Origin: Propionispira raffinosivorans DSM 20765
GTDB lineage: Bacteria; Bacillota; Negativicutes; Selenomonadales; Selenomonadaceae
Assembly: GCF_000381065.1 (NCBI RefSeq)
Contig: NZ_KB905845.1
Span: 62,001 to 126,000 of the forward strand
Length of the DNA stretch: 64,000 nt
Direction of reading: 5' to 3'
Notes under the pieces: model-generated
The model's database searches: none
Told to the model about the DNA's origin: nothing
What the model saw: the letters and a program-made list of their open reading frames with translations, nothing else
Part shown: positions 26,071-35,202 of the stretch, piece after piece
How positions within the stretch are numbered: position 1 is the stretch's first letter
How the letters are laid out: the number at the start of each line of letters is the position of its first letter
Program-made: the position numbers and the translations under genes

Positions 26071-26481
26071 AAAGATATACAAAAAAATATCTGGTCCATT
26101 GCTAGATCGAATCGATATACATATTCAAGTACCTCGCGTCGAATATAAGGAACTAACAGAAACAAAACCAGCAGAAGCTTCGATTATTATTCGTAGTCGC
26201 ATTGAGGCAGCACGTTGTGTGCAGCTAAATCGCTTCAAAAAAATAAAATTTTCTGTAATGCGCAAATGAGCCACGCGATGCTCAAGCGGCACTGTGCATT
26301 GACTCCCGAAGCAGAATCACTTTTAGCATTGGTTTTTAAAAAGATGAGTCTAAGTGCAAGATCATATGATCGGATTATTAAGGTGTCGCGTACGATTGCT
26401 GATTTAGATCATTCTGAACACATCACTGATCGCCATGCAGCGGAAGCTGTTCAGCTTAGGAATAATCTAATACAGATATAA
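26043..26481 (+). pseudogene. Duplicated 3' part of comM, frameshifted
   Basis: Nearly identical to the reverse complement of the comM gene from within its cysteine-rich insert to the stop codon (16444 to about 16885). Homology starts at TTGTTCCTG before CGCTAATGAAATAAAAAG. It ends right after the stop (cagatataataaa). A run of 8 A in comM is 7 A here (26227-26233), shifting the frame before NKIFCNAQMSHAML. It is inverted relative to the intact gene. It directly follows, and overlaps, the end of the serine recombinase remnant, as expected for an attachment-site junction. Confidence 0.92.
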
Positions 26482-26488
26482 TAAAACA

Positions 26489-26669
26489 AACTGATTATTA
26501 CCGAAAAGGAAAGCATACCACCTTCCGGTGGCAAGGCCTTCAGTAAGCACGCGGCACAGAACGACACAGATACCAGATTCAAACGAACAAACCCGATGGT
26601 CAATATCCTAAGAGCGGATGACCACAACAAGGGCAGATGGATAAATCGTATAAAGGAGATTAAATATTG
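26489..26669 (+). pseudogene. Start-less open frame, gene remnant before the permease
   Basis: A 60-codon stretch without stop, and without a start, reads KLIITEKESIPPSGGKAFSK, then HAAQNDTDTRFKRTN and PMVNILRADDHNKGRWIN. It ends in TGA at 26667-26669, overlapping the permease start TTG. The base composition is richer in G+C than the flanks. The G-G-K-A-F-S-K-H-A stretch is reminiscent of C-terminal toxin or nuclease domains of polymorphic toxins, but this is only an impression. No parallel sequence precedes the deleted permease copy at 19508. Confidence 0.3.
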
Positions 26670-27896
26670 ACACAGATAGAAATGAATTTTTCAGCGGCAG
26701 TGATTTTAGGCGGCGTGCTATTGGTTTTCACCTTGGGAAAAAGTCCTTTTTTTCGTATTGATCGAGCAGGGGTAGCTATTATTGGTGCGGTTGCCATGAT
26801 GGGACTCGGTATTATTTCCTTTGACGATGCAGTAAAAACCGTTGATTATCGAACGATTGTAATTTTATTTTCTATGATGGTGCTTGTAGCAAATTTAAAA
26901 ATTGCCGGATTTTTTGAATTTATTGGGCAGCACGTTTTAGAGAATGTACATTCGAAGAAACTTTTATTGCTCGTTGTTATTTTACTTAGCGGTGTTTTGT
27001 CAGCATTGGCCATCAATGATATTATCTGCCTACTATTGACACCTGTAATCATTTTTATATGCAATAAAGGAAACTGTGATCCCTTGCCGCATTTAATGGG
27101 GTTGGCTTTGGCTTCTAATATTGGCAGTGCTGCTACTTTTTTAGGAAATCCGCAGAATATTTTAATTGGTAGTTTATCAAAATTGACGTTTATGGAATAT
27201 TTTAAAGTGGCCATTCCTATTGTATGCATCGGACTACTGCTTACCTATCTGTTCCTTGCAATGGCTTATAATAAAAAGTTGCAGGGTAAGCTGGATCACA
27301 GCTCTTTTCAAGCCCCTTATGTGAATACCTATTTAATAGGGAAAACCGTTTTAACCTTATTTTTTGTAATTGGATCCTATATAGCTGGTTATGATATTGT
27401 CTTAACAACAAGTTTAGGGGCAGCATTTTTACTGATTACCAGGAAAGTTAAACCAAATAAAGTTTACACAAGCATAGATTTTAACTTACTGGTTATTTTT
27501 ATTGGTCTATTTGTCATTGTCGGTGGCGTAAAAGCTAGTGGTTTATTGCTTCAAGTACAAACTTGGCTACCAATGGAACAAATGAATAATCTTGGTTTCT
27601 TTGCTGTGATCAGCGTTGTTTTATCAAATCTCGTCAGCAATGTTCCAGCAGTACTTTTATTGCAATATTATATTCCAGTCGATAATGCTGCACAAAAATG
27701 GCAGGCTTTGGCCTTGTTTTCTACTTTCGCGGGAAATCTTACAATTTTTGGTTCAATTGCAAATTTAATTGTTGTTGAAATAGCTAAAAAAAATCAAATT
27801 ATCATTACAGCCAAAGAGTATTTTCGTGTGGGTTTTCCTCTAACAGTAATTTTGACATTTTTATGCGTGCTCTGGTTGAACTTTCTAGCGAAATAG
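26667..27896 (+). CDS. ArsB/NhaD-type (SLC13/CitMHS-like) anion permease
   Basis: 409 residues with about 10-11 hydrophobic segments. Family features: KSPFFRIDRAGVAIIGAVAM near the N-terminus, SALAINDIICLLLTPVIIFI (conserved N-D and P in the first half), LASNIGSAATFLGNPQNILI (the G-N-P-Q-N signature), and in the second half LSNLVSNVPAVLLL and LTIFGSIANLIVVEIA. The signature resembles ArsB/NhaD permeases moving arsenite, sodium/proton or other anions; the substrate is undetermined. TTG at 26667 follows AAAGGAG by 8 bp; ATG 26682 is the alternative. A decayed copy lies at 19508-20015. Confidence 0.87.
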   Translation: MTQIEMNFSAAVILGGVLLVFTLGKSPFFRIDRAGVAIIGAVAMMGLGIISFDDAVKTVDYRTIVILFSMMVLVANLKIAGFFEFIGQHVLENVHSKKLLLLVVILLSGVLSALAINDIICLLLTPVIIFICNKGNCDPLPHLMGLALASNIGSAATFLGNPQNILIGSLSKLTFMEYFKVAIPIVCIGLLLTYLFLAMAYNKKLQGKLDHSSFQAPYVNTYLIGKTVLTLFFVIGSYIAGYDIVLTTSLGAAFLLITRKVKPNKVYTSIDFNLLVIFIGLFVIVGGVKASGLLLQVQTWLPMEQMNNLGFFAVISVVLSNLVSNVPAVLLLQYYIPVDNAAQKWQALALFSTFAGNLTIFGSIANLIVVEIAKKNQIIITAKEYFRVGFPLTVILTFLCVLWLNFLAK

Positions 27897-28428
27897 AATA
27901 GAAAGCCCTACGATGAGCAGCAATTTATTTGATATCGGATAACGACCTCTTAAAGGACAGAAATTTACTTTTCCCGCTAACAATATGAATCGTTAATCAG
28001 CCATTTTTCATACATTTCCCAATTAATCTTTAACCTGAATTATTCATGACGTTTAAAAATACCATATCTATGTATAATTTTTCTCAATAAGAATTAAAAT
28101 TTGACATTTCGCTTTGTCAGTCGATTTAAAAAGATTTTCAAGTAATTGATTGAGTCCCAATTAATCTACAAATTCATGAAAAAGCAAGAGACTGGCATCT
28201 GAAGATAAATTGGCACCGTTGAATTAGATTTTAGAATTCACCTAAATAGTTAAGGATTAATTATTTATAAATCCACAAAAAATAATAACAAAATAGGCAC
28301 CATTTTTGTAAAATCGTAATTTATAAAAAAACGATCAGAAATCAGGTGCCTACAATGAATTATTGAAATGCTGACAGCGCGAAAGTGAACGAAATAAAGT
28401 CGCTCTTCCTCATGCCATCGTATCTTTC
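27897..28428. other. Gene-free stretch between the permease and the TolC-like gene
   Basis: 532 bp, strongly AT-rich, with no plausible reading frame. It contains one inverted repeat at 28294-28352 (see next entry) and several short T/A tracts. The two flanking genes converge here, but no clean terminator hairpin was found directly after either stop. Confidence 0.5.
28294..28352. repeat. Inverted repeat TAGGCACC...GGTGCCTA, possible solo insertion-sequence remnant
   Basis: TAGGCACC (28294-28301) and GGTGCCTA (28345-28352) flank a 43-bp AT-rich centre. ATTTTTGTAAAATCGT there is partly complementary to AACGATCAGAAAT. It could be a hairpin terminator without a T tract, or the joined terminal repeats of a lost IS. 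It sits in otherwise empty AT-rich DNA. Confidence 0.45.
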
Positions 28429-29730
28429 TTACGCTCTTATTTCTACTTTTTTGCCAATAGCTCTATCAAGTTTTGCTTTATTTATATTGTAATCATATAG
28501 TGAATCTATATAATTTGTCTTCGCCTGATCAAGTGCGAGCTCGGCATCCATGACATCTAAATTCGTATCAACTCCTGCGCTATAGCTTTTTTGAGAAATA
28601 TCTAAATTTACATTTGCCTCTTCGATTGCAACCTTGTTCGTTGTAATTCGTTTTTCGGCTTTCCTCATATTTAAACAGGCATCACTAATTTCTAAAGCAA
28701 TATTGTCTCTTGTCTGTTGCTGTATATTTTGGGCAGAAAGAATGCCTGATTTTGCTGCCTTGATTTTTGCATCTGTATTGCCTGAATCAAAAATATTCTG
28801 TTTTACTGTCAGCATGGCAGTCCAGTCTCGATTATCGGTTCCGGCAAAATCATCATCATCCCAAGCCATCGTTCCCCTTATGCGCACATCCGGACGCTGT
28901 GCACTTCTAGCAATATTCATTTGCTTTTCCTGAATTTTGACTGCAATTCCCTGCTGTGCCATTTCCGGACGATTTTCCAAGCCTTCTGCTGTCATTTCAT
29001 CTAAATTTAAATCATATTTTTGATATCCAAGCACATCAAGCAGCCTGATATCCGTATCCAGCGACAATCCCATTGTTTTATTTAGACTACGAATGGATAA
29101 ATCATAGTCACTCTGTGCCTTGACCAAATTATTTTCCGCATTCGCCATACGTACTTTCGTCTGTACTACATCATGCCATGGCACTACTCCAGCATTATAC
29201 ATTTGCTGTACATTATTTAGATGCTGATTAAAATTATCTACCATTTGATGAGCTATATCCAAAACGGTTTTCGCTTTTAATGCCTCATAATATTTCGAGT
29301 CAGTTTCAAGTTTAAGATTTTGTTTTGTTGCATCAATTTCAAGTTCAGATGCATTAAGTGATAGTTTCGCCTGATCGATTGTGTTTTCAAGACGTCCACC
29401 AGTATACAGAGGAATGCTGGCGGATATTTCATTGCTATAATAATTATATGGTGAAACAGCTTCCAGGGTGGCCTGCCAGGTGTGCGGTGCTGTCGAGCGC
29501 ATATCAGTATGCTGATAGTCAAGGGATATTCCCTTGCTGCTCTTTGCCTCTTTTACACCCCAGACAGCCTGTTCTTTTTGTGCCTCTACGGACTGTAAAA
29601 ATGGATCATTTTTCAGTGCAAGTGCAACACTATTATCTAAGGACAAATTAAGTTCTGCCGACACATGTTGACAAAAAGATAATGCAATCAACAAAAAAAA
29701 TGATTGTTTTTTTAAAAATCGAAACCTCAT
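28429..29730 (-). CDS. TolC-like outer membrane efflux protein
   Basis: 433 residues. A signal peptide (RFLKKQSFFLLIALSFCQHV then SA) is followed by the two OEP repeats of outer-membrane channels. Repeat 1 includes LNLSLDNSVALALKNDPFLQ and IPLYTGGRLENTIDQAKL. Repeat 2 includes ARSAQRPDVRIRGTMAWDDD, QNIFDSGNTDAKIKAAKS and LDVMDAELALDQAKTNYIDS. Such proteins form the trimeric exit duct for RND pumps. ATG at 29730 is preferred, since it puts the signal peptide at the N-terminus. It is the last gene of the tetR-regulated efflux operon. Its presence means an outer membrane. Confidence 0.9.
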   Translation of the reverse strand: MRFRFLKKQSFFLLIALSFCQHVSAELNLSLDNSVALALKNDPFLQSVEAQKEQAVWGVKEAKSSKGISLDYQHTDMRSTAPHTWQATLEAVSPYNYYSNEISASIPLYTGGRLENTIDQAKLSLNASELEIDATKQNLKLETDSKYYEALKAKTVLDIAHQMVDNFNQHLNNVQQMYNAGVVPWHDVVQTKVRMANAENNLVKAQSDYDLSIRSLNKTMGLSLDTDIRLLDVLGYQKYDLNLDEMTAEGLENRPEMAQQGIAVKIQEKQMNIARSAQRPDVRIRGTMAWDDDDFAGTDNRDWTAMLTVKQNIFDSGNTDAKIKAAKSGILSAQNIQQQTRDNIALEISDACLNMRKAEKRITTNKVAIEEANVNLDISQKSYSAGVDTNLDVMDAELALDQAKTNYIDSLYDYNINKAKLDRAIGKKVEIRA

Positions 29731-29747
29731 CTCTTGTAAAACCCCTT

Positions 29748-30212
29748 CTATTTTATAATTAAAACCGAACACTGTGCATTCGCTGTAACATATTTACTTA
29801 CACTTCCCTGCCATATTCCAGAAAGGAAATTTAATCCTCTACTCCCAATGACAATAACATCATAATGATTACGCTGGGCAAAATCTGTAATAGCAATCCC
29901 AGGTTCACCAATCTCATAATACGTACGCCTGCGAATATGCTTAGGAATTAATTTTCCTGCATCTTTTAGCATACTTTTAGCAAATGCCACAGGATTAGAC
30001 CTAACTTCATGGGGTACTTTATCGCCATGAATTTGTTTTTGCAACGGAGTTTGCTGCGAAAAAGTCAAGATATATAAAATACTGATTGTTGCCTGAGATA
30101 ATTCTGCCATATCAACAGCAGCGGCTATAGCCCGACAGGAATTTTCCGAACCGTCTATCGGAACTAATATTTGTTTATACTGTATACAAGACTTTGTATC
30201 TGGTTGATCCAT
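29748..30212 (-). CDS. Universal stress protein (UspA family)
   Basis: 154 residues of Usp fold. The N-terminal strand YKQILVPIDGSENSCRAIAA has the conserved D and S. The ATP-binding motif G-2x-G-9x-G-S appears as GSRGLNFLSGIWQGSVSKYV near the C-terminus. The protein should be cytoplasmic. ATG at 30212 follows GGAG by 9 bp and lies 5 bp after the RND gene stop. A Usp gene inside an efflux operon, between the pump and its outer-membrane channel, is unusual and suggests a link between pump expression and stress or nucleotide sensing (inference). Confidence 0.9.
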   Translation of the reverse strand: MDQPDTKSCIQYKQILVPIDGSENSCRAIAAAVDMAELSQATISILYILTFSQQTPLQKQIHGDKVPHEVRSNPVAFAKSMLKDAGKLIPKHIRRRTYYEIGEPGIAITDFAQRNHYDVIVIGSRGLNFLSGIWQGSVSKYVTANAQCSVLIIK

Positions 30213-30217
30213 AGTTA

Positions 30218-33200
30218 TCATCTCCAACTTGCTTTAGTTTGTTGACCTTCTTTACTTGGTTCCGCTTTATACCATGTTGCATACATAACCGGCAGTACCA
30301 ATAAGGTCAATATTGTAGCTCCGGCTAAACCGAAAGCAATAGCAACAGCCATAGCTCCCCACATAACGCTTGAAACCAATGGAATCATAGCCAAAATCGC
30401 TGCTGTTGCTGTAAGTAAGATTGGTCTGAATCGCATAATTGTAGCATTAATAATTGAATCCCAAAGTGTTTGACCTGCATTAAGCAATTGATCAATCTGG
30501 TCAATAAGAATTACCGAATTACGCATGATAATTCCTGCCAACGCTAAAATTCCCAATTGAACAACAAATCCCATTGGTCGTCCTGTTAAAATCAAGCCTA
30601 TTGACACCCCGATAAGTCCTAATGGTGCAGTTAAAAGTGTTAATACCATCTTGGGAATGCTCTGCAATTGTGTCATCAAAATAAGCATAATTATAATGAA
30701 CATAGCCGGTATAGGTACAGCGAGATATTTAGATGCCTTAATACTATTTTCCATTGAACCATCAAAGTCAATACTGTACCCAAACGGCAGATTATCGCGA
30801 ACATCTTTTAACTCATCATATACCGCTTGTGTGACATCATTTCCCGTTACTCCTGATTTTACTTCTCCCTGTACTATAATCATCGGTTTGAGATCATAGC
30901 GATAGATAAGTCCCTCTTCCGCTTCATAGTTTATTTTAGCAATCTGATCGAGCGGAACATACGTACCATTTACTGTACGGATATTCAGGTTTTTAAGATT
31001 TGATGGATCGTTTCGTTCCAAATTTTCAGAACGCAAAAGCATCTTGACCGTCTTATCTGTTTCTCTAAATTCAGCAATAGACGTACCCGAAACATTTGTC
31101 TGTAAAGCCCCTTTTATGGTTTGACTTGTAATTCCGAGAGCCCTCGCTTTATCCTGATCAATAGACAGATGAATCACCTTTGATTTTTCATCCCAGTTAA
31201 GTGCTGTCTTAGCTATCCCCTGGTTTTTCATCATTACGTTCTGTACATTTTCAGCAATTTCCCGTACTTTATCAACATCATAACCTCTGACCCTGAGCAT
31301 AACCGGATACTCAGCCGGCGGTCCATTGCTGAGAAGTTTTGTATGGACGCGTATCCCCGGTAGATTTTTCTCTGCATTTTCTTTTATTTTTGCATCCAGT
31401 CTGTCTCTGGCTTCCTTGTTTTTAGCAACAATAACAAACTCGGAAAAATTTGTTTTATTAAATACCGGCTCATAGGCCAATACAAAACGCGGTGCTCCTT
31501 CACCAACATGATAGGTGTAATAATCAATATCTGCATCACCCTTGAGCGTCTGAGCAAATTGATTTGCTCCCGCTTCGATATTTTTTAAAGAAGCCCCTTC
31601 TTGTAATTGCAGCTGTACGATAAGTTCCGGTCGCTTTGTCGCGCCAAAGAATTCCTTTTTTACATGCCCCAGAAGCGCGCATGATCCTATAAAACAAATG
31701 AGTGTTACGATAAGCACCTTTTTACGATGCGTTAAAAATAAAATTAGTATTTTTTTGAACTTATTATAAAATCTGCTATCATATACAGACTTTTCAGGTT
31801 CACCATCTTTGCTTTCAATGGGTTTTACCTTGATAAATTGATATCCCAATAATGGTGTTACTGTACCGGCAACAATCCATGAGATAAGCAGCGATGCCGT
31901 TATAACCTGGAAAATTGACCCTACCGCTTCGGCTGCACTGCCAGGCGAAAAACCAATAGGAATAAACCCTGCACAAGTAACCATGGCACCACATAATCTT
32001 GGATAAGCCGTAGATGTATAAGCAAAGCACGTTGCATTAAACCGTGTCCAGCCTTGCTCAAGCTTTACGGATATCATTTCAATTGTAATAATTGCATCAT
32101 CTACAAGCAGCCCCAGTGCAATAATTAGAGACCCCAGCGAAATATTCTGCAAAGATATGCCGTCTAAATACATAAACCCAAATACCGCAGCAATAACCAG
32201 AGGAATACAAAGTGCAACGATGATTCCCGAATGTACTCCCAGACTCGCAAAACTAACAATTAAAACAATGATGATGGCTTCAGCCAACGAATGAACAAAT
32301 TCATTAATAGACGAGTCTACAACCTTTGGTTGATTCACTGTCTGATTTAGTGTTAAACCGGCTGGCAGTTCCTTTTTTATCTGGGCAACAGTTTTTTCTA
32401 AATTATCCCCCAGCGTCAAAATATTTCCACCAGACTCCATTGCAAGAGCAATACCAATGGTCGGCTCACCGTTATAAAACATTTTCGGATCCTGCGGTTC
32501 TGCATAACTGCGTGTTATTTTTGCAATATCACCCAAGCGAAAAGTTTTGCCATGTGCAGAAATAGGCGTATTACTAATGTCCTCTGCATCCTCGAACATT
32601 CCTGTAACTCTCAGGTATAAATCATCTGAATGTGTTTCCAGCATGCCCGCTGGAATCATTGAATTTTGTCCTTGCAATGTCTGCGCAATCAGATTCGGAT
32701 CAATTCCAAGCTGAGCAAGTTTACTGTTTTCAATTTCAATATAAAATTTTTCAGTCTGAACACCGATAAGCTTAACTTTACGAACACTCGGCGTATCCAG
32801 CAGCATGCGTCGAATTTTTTCTGCTTTCTCACGTTTTTCTTCATAACTATAATCATTGCCCGTCAATGTATAAACAACACCGTAAACTTCATCAAAACGA
32901 TCATTGAAGATTGGTTCCAACGCGCCTTCTGGTAAAGTTCCCTTCATATCATTGACCATATTACGAGTTTCCAGCCATAGATTACGTATTTGTTCCTTTG
33001 GAACGGTATCTTTTACATTTACATAAATTACAGTCTGCCCCGGCATAGAATAACTTTTCAAATAATCCAAACCAGGAAGATCCTGTAACTTCTTTTCAAT
33101 TTTATCTGTTACCTGTTCTTGCACCTCACCAGCAGTTGCACCTGGCCATGGCACACTGATGACCATTTGTTTGATTGTAAAATCAGGATCTTCCAACCGA

Positions 33201-33310
33201 CCAAGATTTTTATACGAAAATATCCCCACGACAAAGAGCAGCACCACAAAGAAATATATATATTGTTTATGGTTTAGAGCCCATTCCGTTAAGTTGAAGC
33301 TTTTTTTCAT
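30218..33310 (-). CDS. RND family efflux pump, inner-membrane transporter
   Basis: 1030 residues, the length of AcrB/MexB-type or CusA-like HAE pumps. TM1 starts HKQYIYFFVVLLFVVGIFSY. A large periplasmic loop follows, then the TM bundle with the typical GSLIIALGLLVDDAIITIEM, containing the essential D-D proton-relay pair in TM4. The second half repeats the pattern, with APLGLIGVSIGLILTGRPMG, ILALAGIIMRNSVILIDQI and TATAAILAMIPLVSSVMWGA. N-terminal motifs such as NLGRLEDPDFTIKQMVISVP suit the HAE-family drug pumps often found in Gram-negatives. The ATG overlaps the adaptor stop by 4 bp, so the genes are coupled. Confidence 0.95.
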   Translation of the reverse strand: MKKSFNLTEWALNHKQYIYFFVVLLFVVGIFSYKNLGRLEDPDFTIKQMVISVPWPGATAGEVQEQVTDKIEKKLQDLPGLDYLKSYSMPGQTVIYVNVKDTVPKEQIRNLWLETRNMVNDMKGTLPEGALEPIFNDRFDEVYGVVYTLTGNDYSYEEKREKAEKIRRMLLDTPSVRKVKLIGVQTEKFYIEIENSKLAQLGIDPNLIAQTLQGQNSMIPAGMLETHSDDLYLRVTGMFEDAEDISNTPISAHGKTFRLGDIAKITRSYAEPQDPKMFYNGEPTIGIALAMESGGNILTLGDNLEKTVAQIKKELPAGLTLNQTVNQPKVVDSSINEFVHSLAEAIIIVLIVSFASLGVHSGIIVALCIPLVIAAVFGFMYLDGISLQNISLGSLIIALGLLVDDAIITIEMISVKLEQGWTRFNATCFAYTSTAYPRLCGAMVTCAGFIPIGFSPGSAAEAVGSIFQVITASLLISWIVAGTVTPLLGYQFIKVKPIESKDGEPEKSVYDSRFYNKFKKILILFLTHRKKVLIVTLICFIGSCALLGHVKKEFFGATKRPELIVQLQLQEGASLKNIEAGANQFAQTLKGDADIDYYTYHVGEGAPRFVLAYEPVFNKTNFSEFVIVAKNKEARDRLDAKIKENAEKNLPGIRVHTKLLSNGPPAEYPVMLRVRGYDVDKVREIAENVQNVMMKNQGIAKTALNWDEKSKVIHLSIDQDKARALGITSQTIKGALQTNVSGTSIAEFRETDKTVKMLLRSENLERNDPSNLKNLNIRTVNGTYVPLDQIAKINYEAEEGLIYRYDLKPMIIVQGEVKSGVTGNDVTQAVYDELKDVRDNLPFGYSIDFDGSMENSIKASKYLAVPIPAMFIIIMLILMTQLQSIPKMVLTLLTAPLGLIGVSIGLILTGRPMGFVVQLGILALAGIIMRNSVILIDQIDQLLNAGQTLWDSIINATIMRFRPILLTATAAILAMIPLVSSVMWGAMAVAIAFGLAGATILTLLVLPVMYATWYKAEPSKEGQQTKASWR

Positions 33311-34410
33311 AACGAGTCACCACCGGATTTTACTTTTTGACCTTCTGTCAGCATATGTACACCTTTTGTTACAATGCAGTCACCTTCTTGTAAGCCAGAT
33401 AAAACTTCAACAGTATCAGATCCATAATTACCAACCTGAATCGGGCACAAGGAAAGTTCATCATCTTTAATTTTCCAAACTGCCGGAGTTTCGCTATTTT
33501 GATAAATTGCATCAATAGGAATTTTCATCAAATTACCACCGCTCCGCGGTATACTTACGGTTGCCGTCATGCCAAGTTTCATGTCAGCTGGTGGACTTGG
33601 AATACTAATCCGCACTTTAAAGGTCCGTGTGCTTGGATCTGCCATCGGTGCAATTTCTCTGACAAAACCACTTACACTTTCATTGCCTAAAGCCCAAAAA
33701 TTCACTTTAATATCCGGTGCCTGTCTTAAATCTTCAATACGATTTTCCGGCACATTAATTTCTATTTCACGTTCACCATCTTGTACTAAAGTGACAACAA
33801 TCTGTCCCGGACTTACCACTTGTCCGACTTCGGCGGAAATACTCGATATGACACCTGATTTATCAGATTTCAGCAAACTATAGTCCCTCTCATTAACACT
33901 CTGCGCGTATTGCGCCTGTGTCTGTCGTACTCTTGACGCACTTACATTATAGGCATTAACATATTTATCATAGGTTGCCTGACTGATAACTCCTCCATTA
34001 ACTAATTCCTGATAGCGGCTTAAATCGCTCTGTGCAAGTTCCAACTCCGATTGTGCGGAATCAACCAACGCAGAATTGTTATTTACTGTTTGCACAATAT
34101 CCTTAGCATCAATCTGCATAAGCACATCACCTGCAGTTACTGAACTTCCCAGCTGTACATTTCTACTGACAATTTTCCCCTTTACCTGAAACGCCAGTTT
34201 ACTCTCATAACGTCCTCTAACTTCCCCAGAATATGTATATTTTTGTGTGGCAGCATTTGCAGCAATTGTCATCGTATGTACCACAGTAATTTCTTCCTTG
34301 GCTACAGGTACTTCATCTTTTCCTCTCAACAAAAATATCACTGCAAATCCTATAATTACAGTACCTAACAAAACAGCTGCTTTTTTTCTCTTTTTTAAAA
34401 TATTCAACAT
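33307..34410 (-). CDS. RND efflux periplasmic adaptor (membrane fusion protein)
   Basis: About 367 residues with one N-terminal TM anchor (KKAAVLLGTVIIGFAVIFLL). The lipoyl-like hairpin half-motifs are GKIVSRNVQLGSSVTAGDVL and SISAEVGQVVSPGQIVVTLV. A coiled-coil hairpin lies between (about residues 100-180). The beta-barrel section includes VREIAPMADPSTRTFKVRIS. ATG at 34410 is chosen so that the anchor is N-terminal; a TTG at 34458 would add 16 residues. It lies between the operator palindrome and the pump gene, and would couple the inner-membrane pump to the TolC-like channel. Confidence 0.92.
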   Translation of the reverse strand: MLNILKKRKKAAVLLGTVIIGFAVIFLLRGKDEVPVAKEEITVVHTMTIAANAATQKYTYSGEVRGRYESKLAFQVKGKIVSRNVQLGSSVTAGDVLMQIDAKDIVQTVNNNSALVDSAQSELELAQSDLSRYQELVNGGVISQATYDKYVNAYNVSASRVRQTQAQYAQSVNERDYSLLKSDKSGVISSISAEVGQVVSPGQIVVTLVQDGEREIEINVPENRIEDLRQAPDIKVNFWALGNESVSGFVREIAPMADPSTRTFKVRISIPSPPADMKLGMTATVSIPRSGGNLMKIPIDAIYQNSETPAVWKIKDDELSLCPIQVGNYGSDTVEVLSGLQEGDCIVTKGVHMLTEGQKVKSGGDSL

Positions 34411-34482
34411 CTTCGTTTTACCACTTCCTATAGTTATATATTCCCCTATACTATTCAAAAAAACCTTTATAAATGGCCCTAA

Positions 34483-34510
34483 TAATTATTTGACCGTGGT
34501 CAAATAATTA
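34483..34510. promoter_or_regulatory. TetR-type operator upstream of the efflux genes
   Basis: A perfect palindrome: TAATTATTTGACC (34483-34495), centre GT, GGTCAAATAATTA (34498-34510). It lies between the tetR stop and the adaptor start. Its core TTTGACC-N2-GGTCAAA recurs in the palindrome upstream of tetR itself. Likely the binding site of the adjacent TetR regulator. Confidence 0.82.
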
Positions 34511-34574
34511 ATTGAAAAAAACGCAACTCTAAACAAATTTTTAGAATTACGGTTTCTCTCGCATATTTTTTATT

Positions 34575-35192
34575 TTATAAATTAAAATGAATCGATCCTT
34601 CCTTGCTATGCAATAGATTTTCAATCATATTTTCTGTCATTCTTAGTCGCATTTGCAACATGTCACCAGGTAATTTTTTATAAAACATTTCAATAAGAAA
34701 ACCTAAAATCAATATAAGAAATTCAAGTACAGCTTCTTCCTGTTCAACAAAGAACTCTTTTTTTTTCTTGCCTTCCGCAATAACTTTTTTCCCCATATTC
34801 ATAAACGAATTTCCACAATAAGAAGTTACTTTTTCTTTAATATACAAGTTTTTCTCATCATAAAGAATACTTAAAAGTTCACCATCTTGATAAAAAACTC
34901 CATAAATTACTATCTCAAACATGCGTCCAATTTTCTCAGATGGCATAATGCTCTCTGAATCAATCATCTGTTTTATTTCACTTAAAAACAAATCTGAATG
35001 ACGCTTCAGCAAGACTTCTAACAATTCCTCCTTCGATTTAAAGTAATAATAAAGCATACCTTTCGCTACACCCATTTCTTTAGCAACACCACTGATTGTA
35101 GTTTTACGATAGCCCATATTAATAAAGCATTTTTGTGCAACATCTAAAATTTCATTAATTCGAATTTCAGGGTCTTGTGGTGTTCTTGCCAT
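34575..35192 (-). CDS. TetR family transcriptional regulator
   Basis: 205 residues. The N-terminal HTH is ILDVAQKCFINMGYRKTTIS, then GVAKEMGVAKGMLYYYFKSK, the standard TetR_N pattern. A variable C-terminal ligand domain with helical LEFLILILGFLIEMFYKKLP follows. It is transcribed in the same direction as the RND operon, 165 bp upstream of the adaptor start. Two related palindromes, one in the gap and one before tetR, suggest autoregulation and repression of the pump, with relief by a transported ligand (inference from family behaviour). Confidence 0.93.
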   Translation of the reverse strand: MARTPQDPEIRINEILDVAQKCFINMGYRKTTISGVAKEMGVAKGMLYYYFKSKEELLEVLLKRHSDLFLSEIKQMIDSESIMPSEKIGRMFEIVIYGVFYQDGELLSILYDEKNLYIKEKVTSYCGNSFMNMGKKVIAEGKKKKEFFVEQEEAVLEFLILILGFLIEMFYKKLPGDMLQMRLRMTENMIENLLHSKEGSIHFNL

Positions 35193-35202
35193 CCTAATTC
35201 AC

